DNA from: RGIG4074 sp964615285
GTDB taxonomy: Bacteria > Bacillota > Clostridia > Christensenellales > Borkfalkiaceae
DNA length: 35,112 bases
Reading direction: 5' to 3'
Assembly: GCA_964615285.1 (NCBI GenBank)
Contig: CAZTND010000015.1
Span: 1 to 35,112, forward strand
Below are positions 24,115-32,600 of this stretch, in pieces. The notes beneath the pieces were generated by a model. That model saw nothing but the letters and a program-made list of their open reading frames with translations. It was not told the DNA's origin and ran no database searches. Position 1 is the first letter of the stretch; the number at the start of each line of letters is the position of its first letter. Position numbers and translations under genes: made by a program.

Positions 24115-24570
24115 ATGAAAATTGCAATCGCCTGCGATCACGGCGGGCTCAATCTCAAAAAAGCGCTCAAAGATTATCTGACGAGAAACGGGTATGAATA
24201 CGTCGATTTCGGCACGGATACGGCGGATTCCTGCGACTATCCCGACTATGCCCTTCCCGCGGCGGAAGCGGTGGCACGGGGGGAGTGCGACCGGGGCATC
24301 GTCATCTGTTCGACGGGCATCGGCGTGTCCATCGTAGCCAACAAAGTGCCGGGCGTCCGCTGCGCGCATTGCCATGACACTTATTGCGCAAAATATACAA
24401 GGTATCACAACGACGCCAACATGCTTGCCTTCGGTGAAAAGTGCCTGGGCGTGGGCATGATGGAGGAGATCGTGACGGCGTTTTTGACCGGCGAATTCGA
24501 GGGCGGCGAACGCCACACCCGCCGCATCGCCAAGATCACGGCGATCGAGGAAAAATATTCCAGAAAATAA
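24115..24570 (+). CDS. rpiB: Ribose 5-phosphate isomerase B (RpiB/LacAB family)
   Basis: A 151-residue sugar-phosphate isomerase interconverting ribose 5-phosphate and ribulose 5-phosphate in the pentose phosphate pathway. The family start MKIAIACDHGGLNLKKAL is clear. The catalytic loop GIVICSTGIGVSIVANKV carries a Ser where classical RpiB has Cys in the CGTG/CSTG motif; here Cys-Ser-Thr-Gly is intact (Cys65). The motifs RCAHCHDTYCAKYTRYHNDANML and EGGERHTRRI follow. The ATG at 24115 is chosen with ACGGAGAT about 7 bp upstream; an upstream in-frame codon would lie before the promoter. It is followed 23 bp later by the first V-ATPase gene. Confidence 0.93.
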   Translation: MKIAIACDHGGLNLKKALKDYLTRNGYEYVDFGTDTADSCDYPDYALPAAEAVARGECDRGIVICSTGIGVSIVANKVPGVRCAHCHDTYCAKYTRYHNDANMLAFGEKCLGVGMMEEIVTAFLTGEFEGGERHTRRIAKITAIEEKYSRK

Positions 24571-24593
24571 AACCGCAGGGGAGGTGCAGGAAG

Positions 24594-24905
24594 ATGGTGG
24601 AAGAGGTCGTCGGCAGTATCGTCGGGGCGGAAGAGAAGGCGGAACGCATCGGGCGGGAAGCCCGCGCGGCGGCAAAACAAATTTTGTCCGAGGCGCGCGC
24701 CTCGTCCGAAGCGCGCCGCGCCGCCTGCGTGAAGGAGTGCCGGGCAACGGGCGCGGCCCGTCGGCAAGCCGCCGCGGAAAGGGCGGCACAGGCATATGCG
24801 CAGGCGATGGAGTCGGGACGGGCGGAAGCCGAAACTTTGCGCGCCGCGCAGGAAAAGAACAGAGAAAAAGCGGTCAAGGTCATTTTGGGTTCCCTGCTTG
24901 CATAG
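24594..24905 (+). CDS. V-type ATPase peripheral stalk subunit (G/H-like, NtpF position)
   Basis: A 103-residue, almost entirely helical, Ala/Glu/Arg-rich protein (AEEKAERIGREARAAAKQIL, then RAAQEKNREKAVKVIL), typical of the coiled-coil stalk subunit that pairs with subunit E in A/V-type ATPases. Its place as the first gene, before subunit I, matches ntpF of Enterococcus hirae. The start ATG at 24594 follows GGGGAGGTG. Such proteins diverge strongly, so the call rests on composition, length and position. Confidence 0.78.
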   Translation: MVEEVVGSIVGAEEKAERIGREARAAAKQILSEARASSEARRAACVKECRATGAARRQAAAERAAQAYAQAMESGRAEAETLRAAQEKNREKAVKVILGSLLA

Positions 24906-24951
24906 GGAGCGGAAAAATTTTCGGCAGGATACAGAAAATATCGAGGCATAA

Positions 24952-24965
24952 AAGCGGAGGCGCTT
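24952..24965 (+). promoter_or_regulatory. Small hairpin presenting the ribosome site of the subunit I gene
   Basis: AAGCG (24952-24956) can pair with CGCTT (24961-24965), leaving GAGG in the loop and ending directly against the ATG at 24966. A weak 5-bp stem; it might tune translation of subunit I. Confidence 0.3.
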
Positions 24966-26969
24966 ATGGCGGTGGTCGGGATGAAAAAGTTCCGCCTGGT
25001 CGGACTTTCATCGGAAAAAGAAAAAATCATCGACAAACTTTTGCGGTGCGGCGCGGCGCAGCTTACGCCGACAGAGGAAACGGAGCTGACGGTCAGGAAT
25101 CTCGAAGGGGAGACGCTGGACGAAGCGGCTTCCGTCTATTCGCGCGCCTGCGTTGCGCTCGATTTTCTCGGGGAGCGGCTGAAGGCGTGCCGCCGCCTGG
25201 TCGAGAAAAAAATTCTGCCCCGGGAGACCCTTGCGGGCGCGGAAAAAAAGACATTGCTCTTTGTCCGCACCGCCGTTTCGGCGGACGATTTTGAAAGGGT
25301 GGACCTGCAGAAAGAGGAGCTCTTTGCCGTATGCGAAGGGCTGGAAAAACTTGCGGCCGAAAAGACGGAACTGAAAACCCGCTTTTCCGCCCTCGGCGCC
25401 CTGGGGACGGGGTTGCAGCCGTATCGGGAGTTCAGGATGAAATTTTCCGAACTGCAGCCCACCAGGCACGTGCGCTTCCTGCTCGGCACCTGCAAAAAGG
25501 CAGCTTCCTTGCAGAGAGACGTCCATGCCATGTCCGAAAAATATGGGGCGGAAATACAAATTTTCCCCGTCAAGGATCTCAGGGGCAAGGTGCGGGAATA
25601 TCTGCTGTTTGCCGCCGTGGAAAAAGAGCGGGCGCAGGGGCTGGATGCCGACCTCGCCGTGCTGGGGTTCGCCCCCTGTCCGTATGATTTCGATTGTACG
25701 GCCGATGAAAAACTGCGGGAGATCCGCCGCGAGCGGGAGGAGATCCGCCGGGCGGAAGAAAAATTGGAAGAGCGCGCCGCGGCTTATTTTTCCTATGAAA
25801 AGCCGCTGCGGCTGCTTGCGGACTGTTATCGCCTGCGCATGGAGCTCATCCGCGCGGACGGGGATTTTGCCAAGACGGCAAAGACCTTCATTCTCGAATG
25901 TTTCGTGCCCGCGCCCGATGCGGAGCGGGTGGAAAAGGCGATATATGCGGCGACGGAGAACGTCGTTTTGGACGTCCGCGACGCGGAGGACAGGGACTGC
26001 CCGCCCACGCTGCTCAAAAACAACGCTTTCGTGGCGCCGTATGAGAGCATCACCAATACTTTTTCTCCGCCGTCCTACCGGGAAACCGACCCCAACCCCG
26101 TCGTGGCGATCTTCTATGTCATCTTTTTCGGCATCATGTTCGGGGATGCGGGCTACGGCCTCGTGCTCGCCGTCGGCAGTTTTCTCGCGGTGCGGCTGTT
26201 AAAGCCCGAAAAATCCATGCGGAATTTGCTGCTCATTTTTGGCATGGGCGGCATCTCTGCCATCATCTGGGGCATCTTGTTCGGCGGCGTTTTCTCCATC
26301 GACACGGTGCAGCCGCTCTGGTTCGCGCCCCTCTCCGACCCCATCATCATGCTTATCCTGTGCTTTGCCTTGGGATTGCTGCAGATATTCGTGGGCATGG
26401 GGTACCAGGCGCATGAACTCATCAAGGGAAAGCACATCGCCGACGCCGTATACGACGTGTTCAGTTGGTATGCCATCTTCCTGGGCGGCGGGCTTGCCGC
26501 GCTCTCGCTGCTTCTCGTTCCCGCCTTCCCCGTGTGGATCGGCGTGGCGATCCTGGCGGCGGGCGTCGCCGTGCTCATGTTCGGCGGCGCGGTGCGCGCC
26601 AAGGGCGTGTTCGGCAGGATATTCGGCGCGGTTTCCCCGCTGTACGGCATCGTCAATTACTTCTCGGACGTCATGAGCTATTCCCGGCTCTTCGGGCTCG
26701 CGCTCGCGTCGGGGGTCATCGGGCTGGTGTTCAACACGCTGGCGGAAGTGTTCATCGGGCTCATTCCCGTGGCGGGGTACGTCCTCGCGGCGATTCTGCT
26801 CCTGGTCGGGCACGGGCTCAACCTTGCGATCGGGCTTTTGGGCGCGTACGTCCACGATTCCCGCTTGCAGTACATCGAATTTTTCGGAAGATTTTATCAC
26901 GGCGGCGGCAGGCTGTTTGTCCCGCTGGGATCGAATTTGAAATATGTGACCATAAAACAGGAGGTATAA
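24966..26969 (+). CDS. ntpI: V-type ATPase membrane subunit I (subunit a)
   Basis: A 667-residue subunit with a cytoplasmic N-terminal half of about 360 residues (coiled coil plus globular parts, e.g. AVLGFAPCPYDFDCTADEKL). A C-terminal half with about seven or eight membrane helices follows, from FYVIFFGIMFGDAGYGLVLAVG onward. The conserved NPVVAIFYVIFFGIMFGDAGYG entry and the helix VSPLYGIVNYFSDVMSYSRLFGLALASGV carry the Arg expected to face the rotor. It forms the ion half-channels of the stator. The ribosome site GCGGAGG lies close to the start. Gene order (stalk, I, K) matches ntpFIK. Confidence 0.93.
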   Translation: MAVVGMKKFRLVGLSSEKEKIIDKLLRCGAAQLTPTEETELTVRNLEGETLDEAASVYSRACVALDFLGERLKACRRLVEKKILPRETLAGAEKKTLLFVRTAVSADDFERVDLQKEELFAVCEGLEKLAAEKTELKTRFSALGALGTGLQPYREFRMKFSELQPTRHVRFLLGTCKKAASLQRDVHAMSEKYGAEIQIFPVKDLRGKVREYLLFAAVEKERAQGLDADLAVLGFAPCPYDFDCTADEKLREIRREREEIRRAEEKLEERAAAYFSYEKPLRLLADCYRLRMELIRADGDFAKTAKTFILECFVPAPDAERVEKAIYAATENVVLDVRDAEDRDCPPTLLKNNAFVAPYESITNTFSPPSYRETDPNPVVAIFYVIFFGIMFGDAGYGLVLAVGSFLAVRLLKPEKSMRNLLLIFGMGGISAIIWGILFGGVFSIDTVQPLWFAPLSDPIIMLILCFALGLLQIFVGMGYQAHELIKGKHIADAVYDVFSWYAIFLGGGLAALSLLLVPAFPVWIGVAILAAGVAVLMFGGAVRAKGVFGRIFGAVSPLYGIVNYFSDVMSYSRLFGLALASGVIGLVFNTLAEVFIGLIPVAGYVLAAILLLVGHGLNLAIGLLGAYVHDSRLQYIEFFGRFYHGGGRLFVPLGSNLKYVTIKQEV

Positions 26970-26974
26970 CTTTT

Positions 26975-27445
26975 ATGGGATATTGGATCGCCCTTCTGGG
27001 CGCAGCGTTGGCAGTGGGTTTGTCCTGCGTCGGTTCTTCCATCGGCGTCGGCGTCGCGGGGCAGGCGGCATCGGCGCTGGCAGCCGAACAACCCGAAAAG
27101 GCAACTTTGGCAATGCTCCTCGAGGCTTTGCCCGGCACGCAGGGCATCTATGGCACGGTCGTCGCCTTCCTGGTGCTCCTGCGCCTGGACGTGTTCGGCG
27201 GGCTGGACTTCACGAGCGAACTCTTCACCGTGGCGGAAGGCTGGGCGGTCTTTGCCGCCTGCATGCCCATGGCGATCGGCGGACTGGTTTCGGGCATCTT
27301 CCAGGGGAAGGTCGCGGCGAGCGGCATCAACCTCTACGGCAGGCGCACCGAAGGTTTCGCTTCGGCCATGATCTATACGAGTATCGTGGAAATGTACGCC
27401 ATTTTGAGCCTTGTCATCTCCGCGATCACCGTATTCATGATGTAA
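26975..27445 (+). CDS. ntpK: V-type ATPase rotor proteolipid, subunit K (likely Na+-binding)
   Basis: A 156-residue four-helix proteolipid (two fused hairpins), the rotor-ring subunit that carries the transported ion. The residues that bind Na+ in E. hirae NtpK are all present: Leu52, Thr55, Gln56 and Tyr59 in LPGTQGIYG, Gln110 in GIFQGKVAASG and Glu139 in SIVEMYAIL. This strongly suggests Na+ coupling; the assignment rests on homology to the NtpK structure. Only the second hairpin has the carboxylate, as usual for this form. GGAGGT precedes the ATG at 26975 and the open frame before it is not the gene. Confidence 0.94.
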   Translation: MGYWIALLGAALAVGLSCVGSSIGVGVAGQAASALAAEQPEKATLAMLLEALPGTQGIYGTVVAFLVLLRLDVFGGLDFTSELFTVAEGWAVFAACMPMAIGGLVSGIFQGKVAASGINLYGRRTEGFASAMIYTSIVEMYAILSLVISAITVFMM

Positions 27446-27465
27446 AATAACGGCGAAGGACGGCT

Positions 27466-28053
27466 GTGAGCATGAACGGAAAGGAAAACATCATAAACAA
27501 CATCCTTTCGGCGGCGGAGGAGGACAAAGCGCAGGTGTTGAGCGCGGCGCGCGCTGAAGCGGAGGCGATCTCCCGCGCGGACGAAAAGTTCTGCGAGGAA
27601 ATGAAGGGGAGAGCCGCCGCGGCGGCGGAAGAGGCGGAGCGCACGGAACTCTCCCGCGCGGCCGCCCGCGCCCGCATGGATACGGGCAAATTGCTCCTTG
27701 CGGCGCGGCAGGCAGAGCTTTCCGCGGCTTTTGCGCAGGCGGAAAAAGAGTTCCTCGCCCTCGGGAAGGAGGAATATCTCCGTTTTGTCTTTTCCCTCCT
27801 CGACCGCTATGCGGAGGCGGGCGATACGGTCGTCGTCGCGGCTTCCCAAAGGGAAAAGATCACAAAAAAAGACGTGGCGGATTATGCCGCAAAGCGGGGC
27901 ATGGTCCTTTCCTACCGCGCAGACGGCAAGTTTTCGGGCGGCGTGATCCTGGAGAACGAAAAATATGACAAAAACCTCACGGTCTCCATGCTTTTGAAGG
28001 AGTATCGGGAAGGACATGAGGCGGAAGTGGCGGCGATCTTGGCGGGAGAATGA
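27466..28053 (+). CDS. ntpE: V-type ATPase subunit E
   Basis: A 195-residue stalk subunit. The N-terminal half is a charged Ala-rich helix (NNILSAAEEDKAQVLSAARA, EEMKGRAAAAAEEAERTEL). The C-terminal half is globular (LLDRYAEAGDTVVVAASQRE, SGGVILENEKYDKNLTVSML), with the GG near the end typical of subunit E. It links the catalytic head to subunit I. The start is either GTG 27466, with AAGGA 5 bp upstream, or ATG 27472, two codons later; the sequence does not decide between them. It lies 20 bp after subunit K. Confidence 0.88.
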   Translation: MSMNGKENIINNILSAAEEDKAQVLSAARAEAEAISRADEKFCEEMKGRAAAAAEEAERTELSRAAARARMDTGKLLLAARQAELSAAFAQAEKEFLALGKEEYLRFVFSLLDRYAEAGDTVVVAASQREKITKKDVADYAAKRGMVLSYRADGKFSGGVILENEKYDKNLTVSMLLKEYREGHEAEVAAILAGE

Positions 28054-28057
28054 TCAC

Positions 28058-29044
28058 ATGGGCGGGAGCAGCGTTATTTATGCCAACACGGGCGCCTATG
28101 TCGCGCTGAACGGAATGCTGACGGCGGAACGCTATCAGCGGCTTTTGGATTGCGCGGACGACGGGGAACTTGCCAAGCGCCTGTCCGAATTCGGGTTCGA
28201 GGGCGAAAGGGCGGACGACATGCTTTCGCGCGCGCAGGACGCCGTGTATGCCTATCTCGACGAACGTTCGCCCGTGCCCGCGGTGCGCGCCGCACTGCTG
28301 AAAAAGAACGATTATCACAACGCCAAGGTCATGGCAAAGTGCAAGTATGCCCGCCGTACCGACTTCGGCGCGCTGCTCTATCCGCACGGCGGCATCGATG
28401 CGGAAAAGATGAAGGAGTGGGTGATCAAGGACGATTACTCCCTCTTGCCCGGCCCCATGGCGGCGGCGCTCGCCGACATCGATCTGCGGTTTGCAAAGGG
28501 AGAGAGGAACGGCCGGGTCGTCGACTGCCGCCTTAACCGCGCGATGTACGAGGATATTTTCGGGACATTGGGACACATGTACGGCGAAATGAAAGACGTG
28601 TTCCGTGCCGAGGCCGATTTGTCCAACGTTTCTGCCGCCCTGCGGGTGCGGCGGGACGGCCTGGGGGAAAGCGACCTTCGGGAGGAGTTCCTGCCAGGCG
28701 GAAAGATCCCTTATCAAACGCTCTGCATCCTATTGACCGGGACGCCCGAAAAGGTGCGCGACGCCTTTTCTTACGGCGCGCAAGAAGAATACCGCGACAT
28801 CGTTTCAGATGCGATGAACGAAGCGGAGAAGGGCGCCATGCCCGATTTCGAGCGGGTGAGCGATAATTTTATCATCCGCATGTTGCGGCGATACAAAAAC
28901 AGCAATTCCCATTATATGATGTTCTACGGCTACGTCCTGGCGCGGCTGTATGAGCTCAAAAATATCCGCATGATCTGCGTGGGCGTGCGCGCGGGGGAAG
29001 AAAAGGGCAAAATTCTGGCAAAGCTGAGGGAAACATATGTCTGA
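28058..29044 (+). CDS. ntpC: V-type ATPase subunit C (AC39/d-like)
   Basis: A 328-residue subunit that seats the central rotor shaft on the proteolipid ring. Family features include YANTGAYVALNGMLTAERYQ at the N-terminus, LLKKNDYHNAKVMAKCKY near 85, and the closing NSHYMMFYGYVLARLYELKNIRMICVGVRAG, a strong signature of the AC39 family. The ATG at 28058 is chosen because GGGAG lies 9 bp upstream. It lies 4 bp after the subunit E stop and overlaps subunit F by 8 bp, so translation is coupled. Confidence 0.92.
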   Translation: MGGSSVIYANTGAYVALNGMLTAERYQRLLDCADDGELAKRLSEFGFEGERADDMLSRAQDAVYAYLDERSPVPAVRAALLKKNDYHNAKVMAKCKYARRTDFGALLYPHGGIDAEKMKEWVIKDDYSLLPGPMAAALADIDLRFAKGERNGRVVDCRLNRAMYEDIFGTLGHMYGEMKDVFRAEADLSNVSAALRVRRDGLGESDLREEFLPGGKIPYQTLCILLTGTPEKVRDAFSYGAQEEYRDIVSDAMNEAEKGAMPDFERVSDNFIIRMLRRYKNSNSHYMMFYGYVLARLYELKNIRMICVGVRAGEEKGKILAKLRETYV

Positions 29045-29363
29045 CAAAATGGCGGTCATCGGCGACAAGGACAGTATCTTTGCCTTCAAGGCGGTGGGGA
29101 TCGGCGTGTTCGGCGCATCCACCGAAGGGGAGGCAAAGGAACGCCTCAAAGAGCTGGTGAAGGAAAATTACAAAGTCATCTTCATCACCGAGGACCTGGC
29201 GGAAAAGCTGGACGGCTTTCTGGAGCGGTACAAATCGTCGCCCTATCCCGCCGTCATCCCCATCCCGCGCGGCGGCGCGTCCGCGGGGTTTGCCATGAAA
29301 TCCTTAAAGCGGGACATGGAGAAGGCGATCGGGGCGGATATACTGTTCAAAGACGGAAAATAG
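29037..29363 (+). CDS. ntpG: V-type ATPase subunit F
   Basis: A 108-residue Rossmann-like subunit of the central rotor shaft (E. hirae NtpG position). It begins MAVIGDKDSIFAFKAVGIGVF, contains YKVIFITEDLAEKL, and ends YPAVIPIPRGGASAGFAMKS, all standard for the family. It overlaps the subunit C gene by 8 bp. A 76-bp gap to subunit A follows, containing only the next ribosome site. Confidence 0.92.
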   Translation: MSDKMAVIGDKDSIFAFKAVGIGVFGASTEGEAKERLKELVKENYKVIFITEDLAEKLDGFLERYKSSPYPAVIPIPRGGASAGFAMKSLKRDMEKAIGADILFKDGK

Positions 29364-29439
29364 AGACAGAATGGTTTCAGCGCCGTTCCGCGGCGGCAAT
29401 GCGCCGAAAGATTTTCGGTCGCGCGAGGAGAGAAAGAAA

Positions 29440-31200
29440 ATGCAAGGTAAAATCGTAAAAATTTCCGGTCCGCTCATCGTGGCGGAAGGCATGGCAGACA
29501 GTAAGATCTACGACGTGGTGCGCGTCGGAAAGGAGAAGCTCATCGGCGAGATCATCGAGCTGCGCGGAGACAGGGCGTCCGTTCAGGTCTACGAGGAGAC
29601 CGCGGGGCTCGGTCCCGGCGACGAGGTGTACTCGACGGGCGCGCCCCTCTCCGTGGAACTTGCGCCCGGCATCATCGGCGGCATCTATGACGGCATCCAG
29701 CGTCCGCTCGTCCGCCTCGCCGCACTCTCGGGCGACCGCATCGGCAGGGGACTCAACGCCGCCGCCGTCGATCACTCCAAAAAGTGGGACTTCGTTCCCG
29801 CCGTCAATGTCGGCGATCAGGTTTCCGCGGGCGATGTCTTGGGCACCGTGCGCGAAAACGACGTGGTCGAACACCGCATCATGGTTCCCTTCGGCGTGGC
29901 GGGAAAAGTGTCCGCCATCGAAAGCGGCCCGTTCACCGTCGAGGAGACCGTGGCGAAAATTGCGACCGAACAGGGGGAACGGGCGGTCTGCATGCTGCAA
30001 AAATGGCCCGTCCGCCGCGGCAGGCCGTACAAAGAAAAATTCTCACCCGACGAACCCATGGTCACGGGGCAGCGGGTCATCGACACCCTCTTCCCCGTGG
30101 CGCGCGGCGGCTGTGCCGCCGTCCCCGGACCCTTCGGCAGCGGCAAGACGGTCGTCCAGCACCAGCTCGCCAAGTGGGCGGACGCGGACATCATCGTCTA
30201 TGTCGGCTGCGGCGAACGCGGCAACGAAATGACGGACGTTCTGAACGAATTTCCGCAGCTCACCGACCCCAAGACGGGCCGCCCCCTGATGGAGCGCACG
30301 GTGCTCATCGCCAACACGTCCGACATGCCCGTCGCCGCGCGCGAAGCGTCCATCTACACGGGCATCACCATCGCGGAGTACTTCCGAGACATGGGCTATA
30401 ACGTCGCCATCATGGCGGACTCCTCCTCCCGCTGGGCGGAGGCGCTGCGCGAGATGAGCGGGCGGCTCGAAGAGATGCCCGGCGAAGAGGGCTATCCCGC
30501 GTATCTTTCCTCCCGTTTGGCGGAATATTACGAACGCGCGGGCGCGGTGAAGATCCTGGGCAGCGGCGAGCGGACGGGCTCCGTCACCGCCATCTCGGCG
30601 GTCTCGCCCCCGGGCGGCGACCTGTCCGAGCCCGTATCGCAGGCGACCTTGCGCATCGTCAAGGTGTTCTGGGGGCTGTCCTCCTCCCTCGCCTACAAGC
30701 GCCACTTCCCCGCCATCGACTGGCTGCAGAGTTATTCGCTCTATGCCGACAGGCTGCAGCCCTGGTTTGACGAGCACGCGGGCGAATCGTTCATGCAGGA
30801 CCGCGCCTTTGCGATGAAGGTCTTGCAGGAGGAAGCCGAGCTGTCGGAGATCGTCCGCCTCGTCGGCGTGGACGCGCTTTCCTCCGCCGACCGCGTGACC
30901 ATGGAGACGGCAAAGATCATCCGCGAGGACTACCTCCATCAGAACGCTTTCCATGAAACGGACACCTTTACATCCCTCAAAAAGCAGAGCGCCATGCTGG
31001 AAATGATACGCGCATTTTATACCGCCGCAAACGAAGCCGTTTCCCGCGGGGCAGGCGTGGATGAAATCCTGAATCTCTCCGTGCGCGAGAAGATCGGCAG
31101 GGCGAAGTATCTGCCCGAGGGCGAGGCGGAAGAGGGCGTCCGCTCCATCATTGCGGAAATCAAGGCCGAGGCCGCCGCGGCGGCAGAGGAGGCGGAATAA
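29440..31200 (+). CDS. ntpA: V-type ATPase catalytic subunit A
   Basis: A 586-residue catalytic subunit that binds and hydrolyses ATP. It begins MQGKIVKISGPLIVAEGM, has the P-loop GPFGSGKTVVQHQLAKW (near residue 230), then VYVGCGERGNEMTDVL, MADSSSRWAEALREMSGRLEEMPGEEGYPAYL, and SVTAISAVSPPGGDLSEPV, all hallmark A-subunit blocks. The ATG at 29440 follows GAGGAGAGAAAG; the frame is open 23 codons upstream, but only the shorter form has the family N-terminus. The stop overlaps the subunit B start (TAATG). Confidence 0.96.
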   Translation: MQGKIVKISGPLIVAEGMADSKIYDVVRVGKEKLIGEIIELRGDRASVQVYEETAGLGPGDEVYSTGAPLSVELAPGIIGGIYDGIQRPLVRLAALSGDRIGRGLNAAAVDHSKKWDFVPAVNVGDQVSAGDVLGTVRENDVVEHRIMVPFGVAGKVSAIESGPFTVEETVAKIATEQGERAVCMLQKWPVRRGRPYKEKFSPDEPMVTGQRVIDTLFPVARGGCAAVPGPFGSGKTVVQHQLAKWADADIIVYVGCGERGNEMTDVLNEFPQLTDPKTGRPLMERTVLIANTSDMPVAAREASIYTGITIAEYFRDMGYNVAIMADSSSRWAEALREMSGRLEEMPGEEGYPAYLSSRLAEYYERAGAVKILGSGERTGSVTAISAVSPPGGDLSEPVSQATLRIVKVFWGLSSSLAYKRHFPAIDWLQSYSLYADRLQPWFDEHAGESFMQDRAFAMKVLQEEAELSEIVRLVGVDALSSADRVTMETAKIIREDYLHQNAFHETDTFTSLKKQSAMLEMIRAFYTAANEAVSRGAGVDEILNLSVREKIGRAKYLPEGEAEEGVRSIIAEIKAEAAAAAEEAE

Positions 31201-32591
31201 TGCAGAAGGAATATAAGAGCATCAAAGAAGTCGTGGGACCCCTGTTGCTGGTCGAGGGCGTGGAGGGCGCCACATACGACGAATTGGTGGAGATAGAACA
31301 GGCGGACGGCGAAGTGCGCAGCGGCAAAGTGCTGGAGATCGACGGCGACAAGGCGCTCGTACAGCTCTTTGAAAGCGCGCGCGGACTGCAGATCTCCACC
31401 TCCAAGGTCCGTTTTCTCGGGCATGCCGTCGAGCTCGGCGTGTCCAAGGACATGCTCGGGCGGGTATTCGACGGCATGGGTCGTCCCAAGGACGGCGGCG
31501 CGCCGATCATTCCCGAAAAGAAACTGCCCATTGAGGGCGCGCCCATCAATCCCGCCACGCGGGACTATCCCAACGAGTTCATTCAGACGGGCATCTCGGC
31601 GATCGACGGGCTGAATACGCTGGTGCGCGGGCAAAAACTCCCCGTGTTCTCCATGAGCGGCCTGCCCCACGCGCAGTTTGCCGCGCAGATCGCCCGGCAG
31701 GCAAAGGTCCTCGGTTCGGACGCCAGGTTCGCCGTCGTGTTCGCCGCCATGGGCATCACCTATGAAGAGGCGGACTACTTTGTGCAGGACTTCCGCCGCA
31801 CGGGCGCCATCGAACGCGCCGTGCTGTTCATGAACCTCGCCGACGACCCCGCCGTGGAGCGCATCTCCACGCCCCGCATGGCGCTCACCTGCGCCGAATA
31901 CCTCGCCTTCGACCTTGGCATGCACGTCCTCGTCATCCTGACGGACATCACCAATTACTGCGAGGCGCTGCGCGAGGTGTCCGCCGCGCGCAAGGAAGTG
32001 CCCGGCCGCCGCGGCTATCCCGGCTATCTCTATACAGACCTGGCGCACATCTACGAACGCGCGGGCAGGATCAAGGGCAAGGAGGGATCCATCACGCAGA
32101 TCCCCATCCTCACCATGCCCGAGGACGACAAGACCCACCCCATTCCCGACCTGACGGGTTACATCACGGAAGGGCAGATCATCTTGTCCCGCGAACTCTA
32201 TCAGAAAGGCATTCTGCCGCCCGTGGACGTGCTGCCTTCCCTGTCCCGTCTGAAGGACAAGGGCGTCGGCAAGGGCAAGACCCGCGAGGACCACGCCGAC
32301 ACCATGAACCAGCTCTTTGCGGCGTACGCCACGGGCAAGGACGCCAAGGAACTCGCCGCCATTCTGGGCGATTCCGCATTATCCGCGACCGATAAACTGT
32401 ACGCAAAGTTTGCCGAGGCGTTTGAAGAGGAATACGTTTCGCAGGGGTTTGATGCCGACCGCAGCATCGGGGAAACGCTCGATTTGGGCTGGAAACTTTT
32501 GGGCATGCTGCCGAAGAGCGAGCTGAAGCGCATCAAAGACGAATACATCGAGAAATATTATCCCGCAGAAAACGAGGAAAAGGCGGAATAA
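31200..32591 (+). CDS. ntpB: V-type ATPase regulatory subunit B
   Basis: A 463-residue non-catalytic nucleotide-binding subunit that alternates with A in the head. It begins KEYKSIKEVVGPLLLVEGV, contains QTGISAIDGLNTLVRGQKLP and FSMSGLPHAQFAAQIARQA (where the P-loop is degenerate, as normal for B), LTDITNYCEALREVSAARKE, and PGRRGYPGYLYTDLAHIYERAG. The start overlaps the subunit A stop by one base, so the two are translated together in matched amounts. Confidence 0.96.
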   Translation: MQKEYKSIKEVVGPLLLVEGVEGATYDELVEIEQADGEVRSGKVLEIDGDKALVQLFESARGLQISTSKVRFLGHAVELGVSKDMLGRVFDGMGRPKDGGAPIIPEKKLPIEGAPINPATRDYPNEFIQTGISAIDGLNTLVRGQKLPVFSMSGLPHAQFAAQIARQAKVLGSDARFAVVFAAMGITYEEADYFVQDFRRTGAIERAVLFMNLADDPAVERISTPRMALTCAEYLAFDLGMHVLVILTDITNYCEALREVSAARKEVPGRRGYPGYLYTDLAHIYERAGRIKGKEGSITQIPILTMPEDDKTHPIPDLTGYITEGQIILSRELYQKGILPPVDVLPSLSRLKDKGVGKGKTREDHADTMNQLFAAYATGKDAKELAAILGDSALSATDKLYAKFAEAFEEEYVSQGFDADRSIGETLDLGWKLLGMLPKSELKRIKDEYIEKYYPAENEEKAE

Positions 32592-32600
32592 GGAGGGCGC

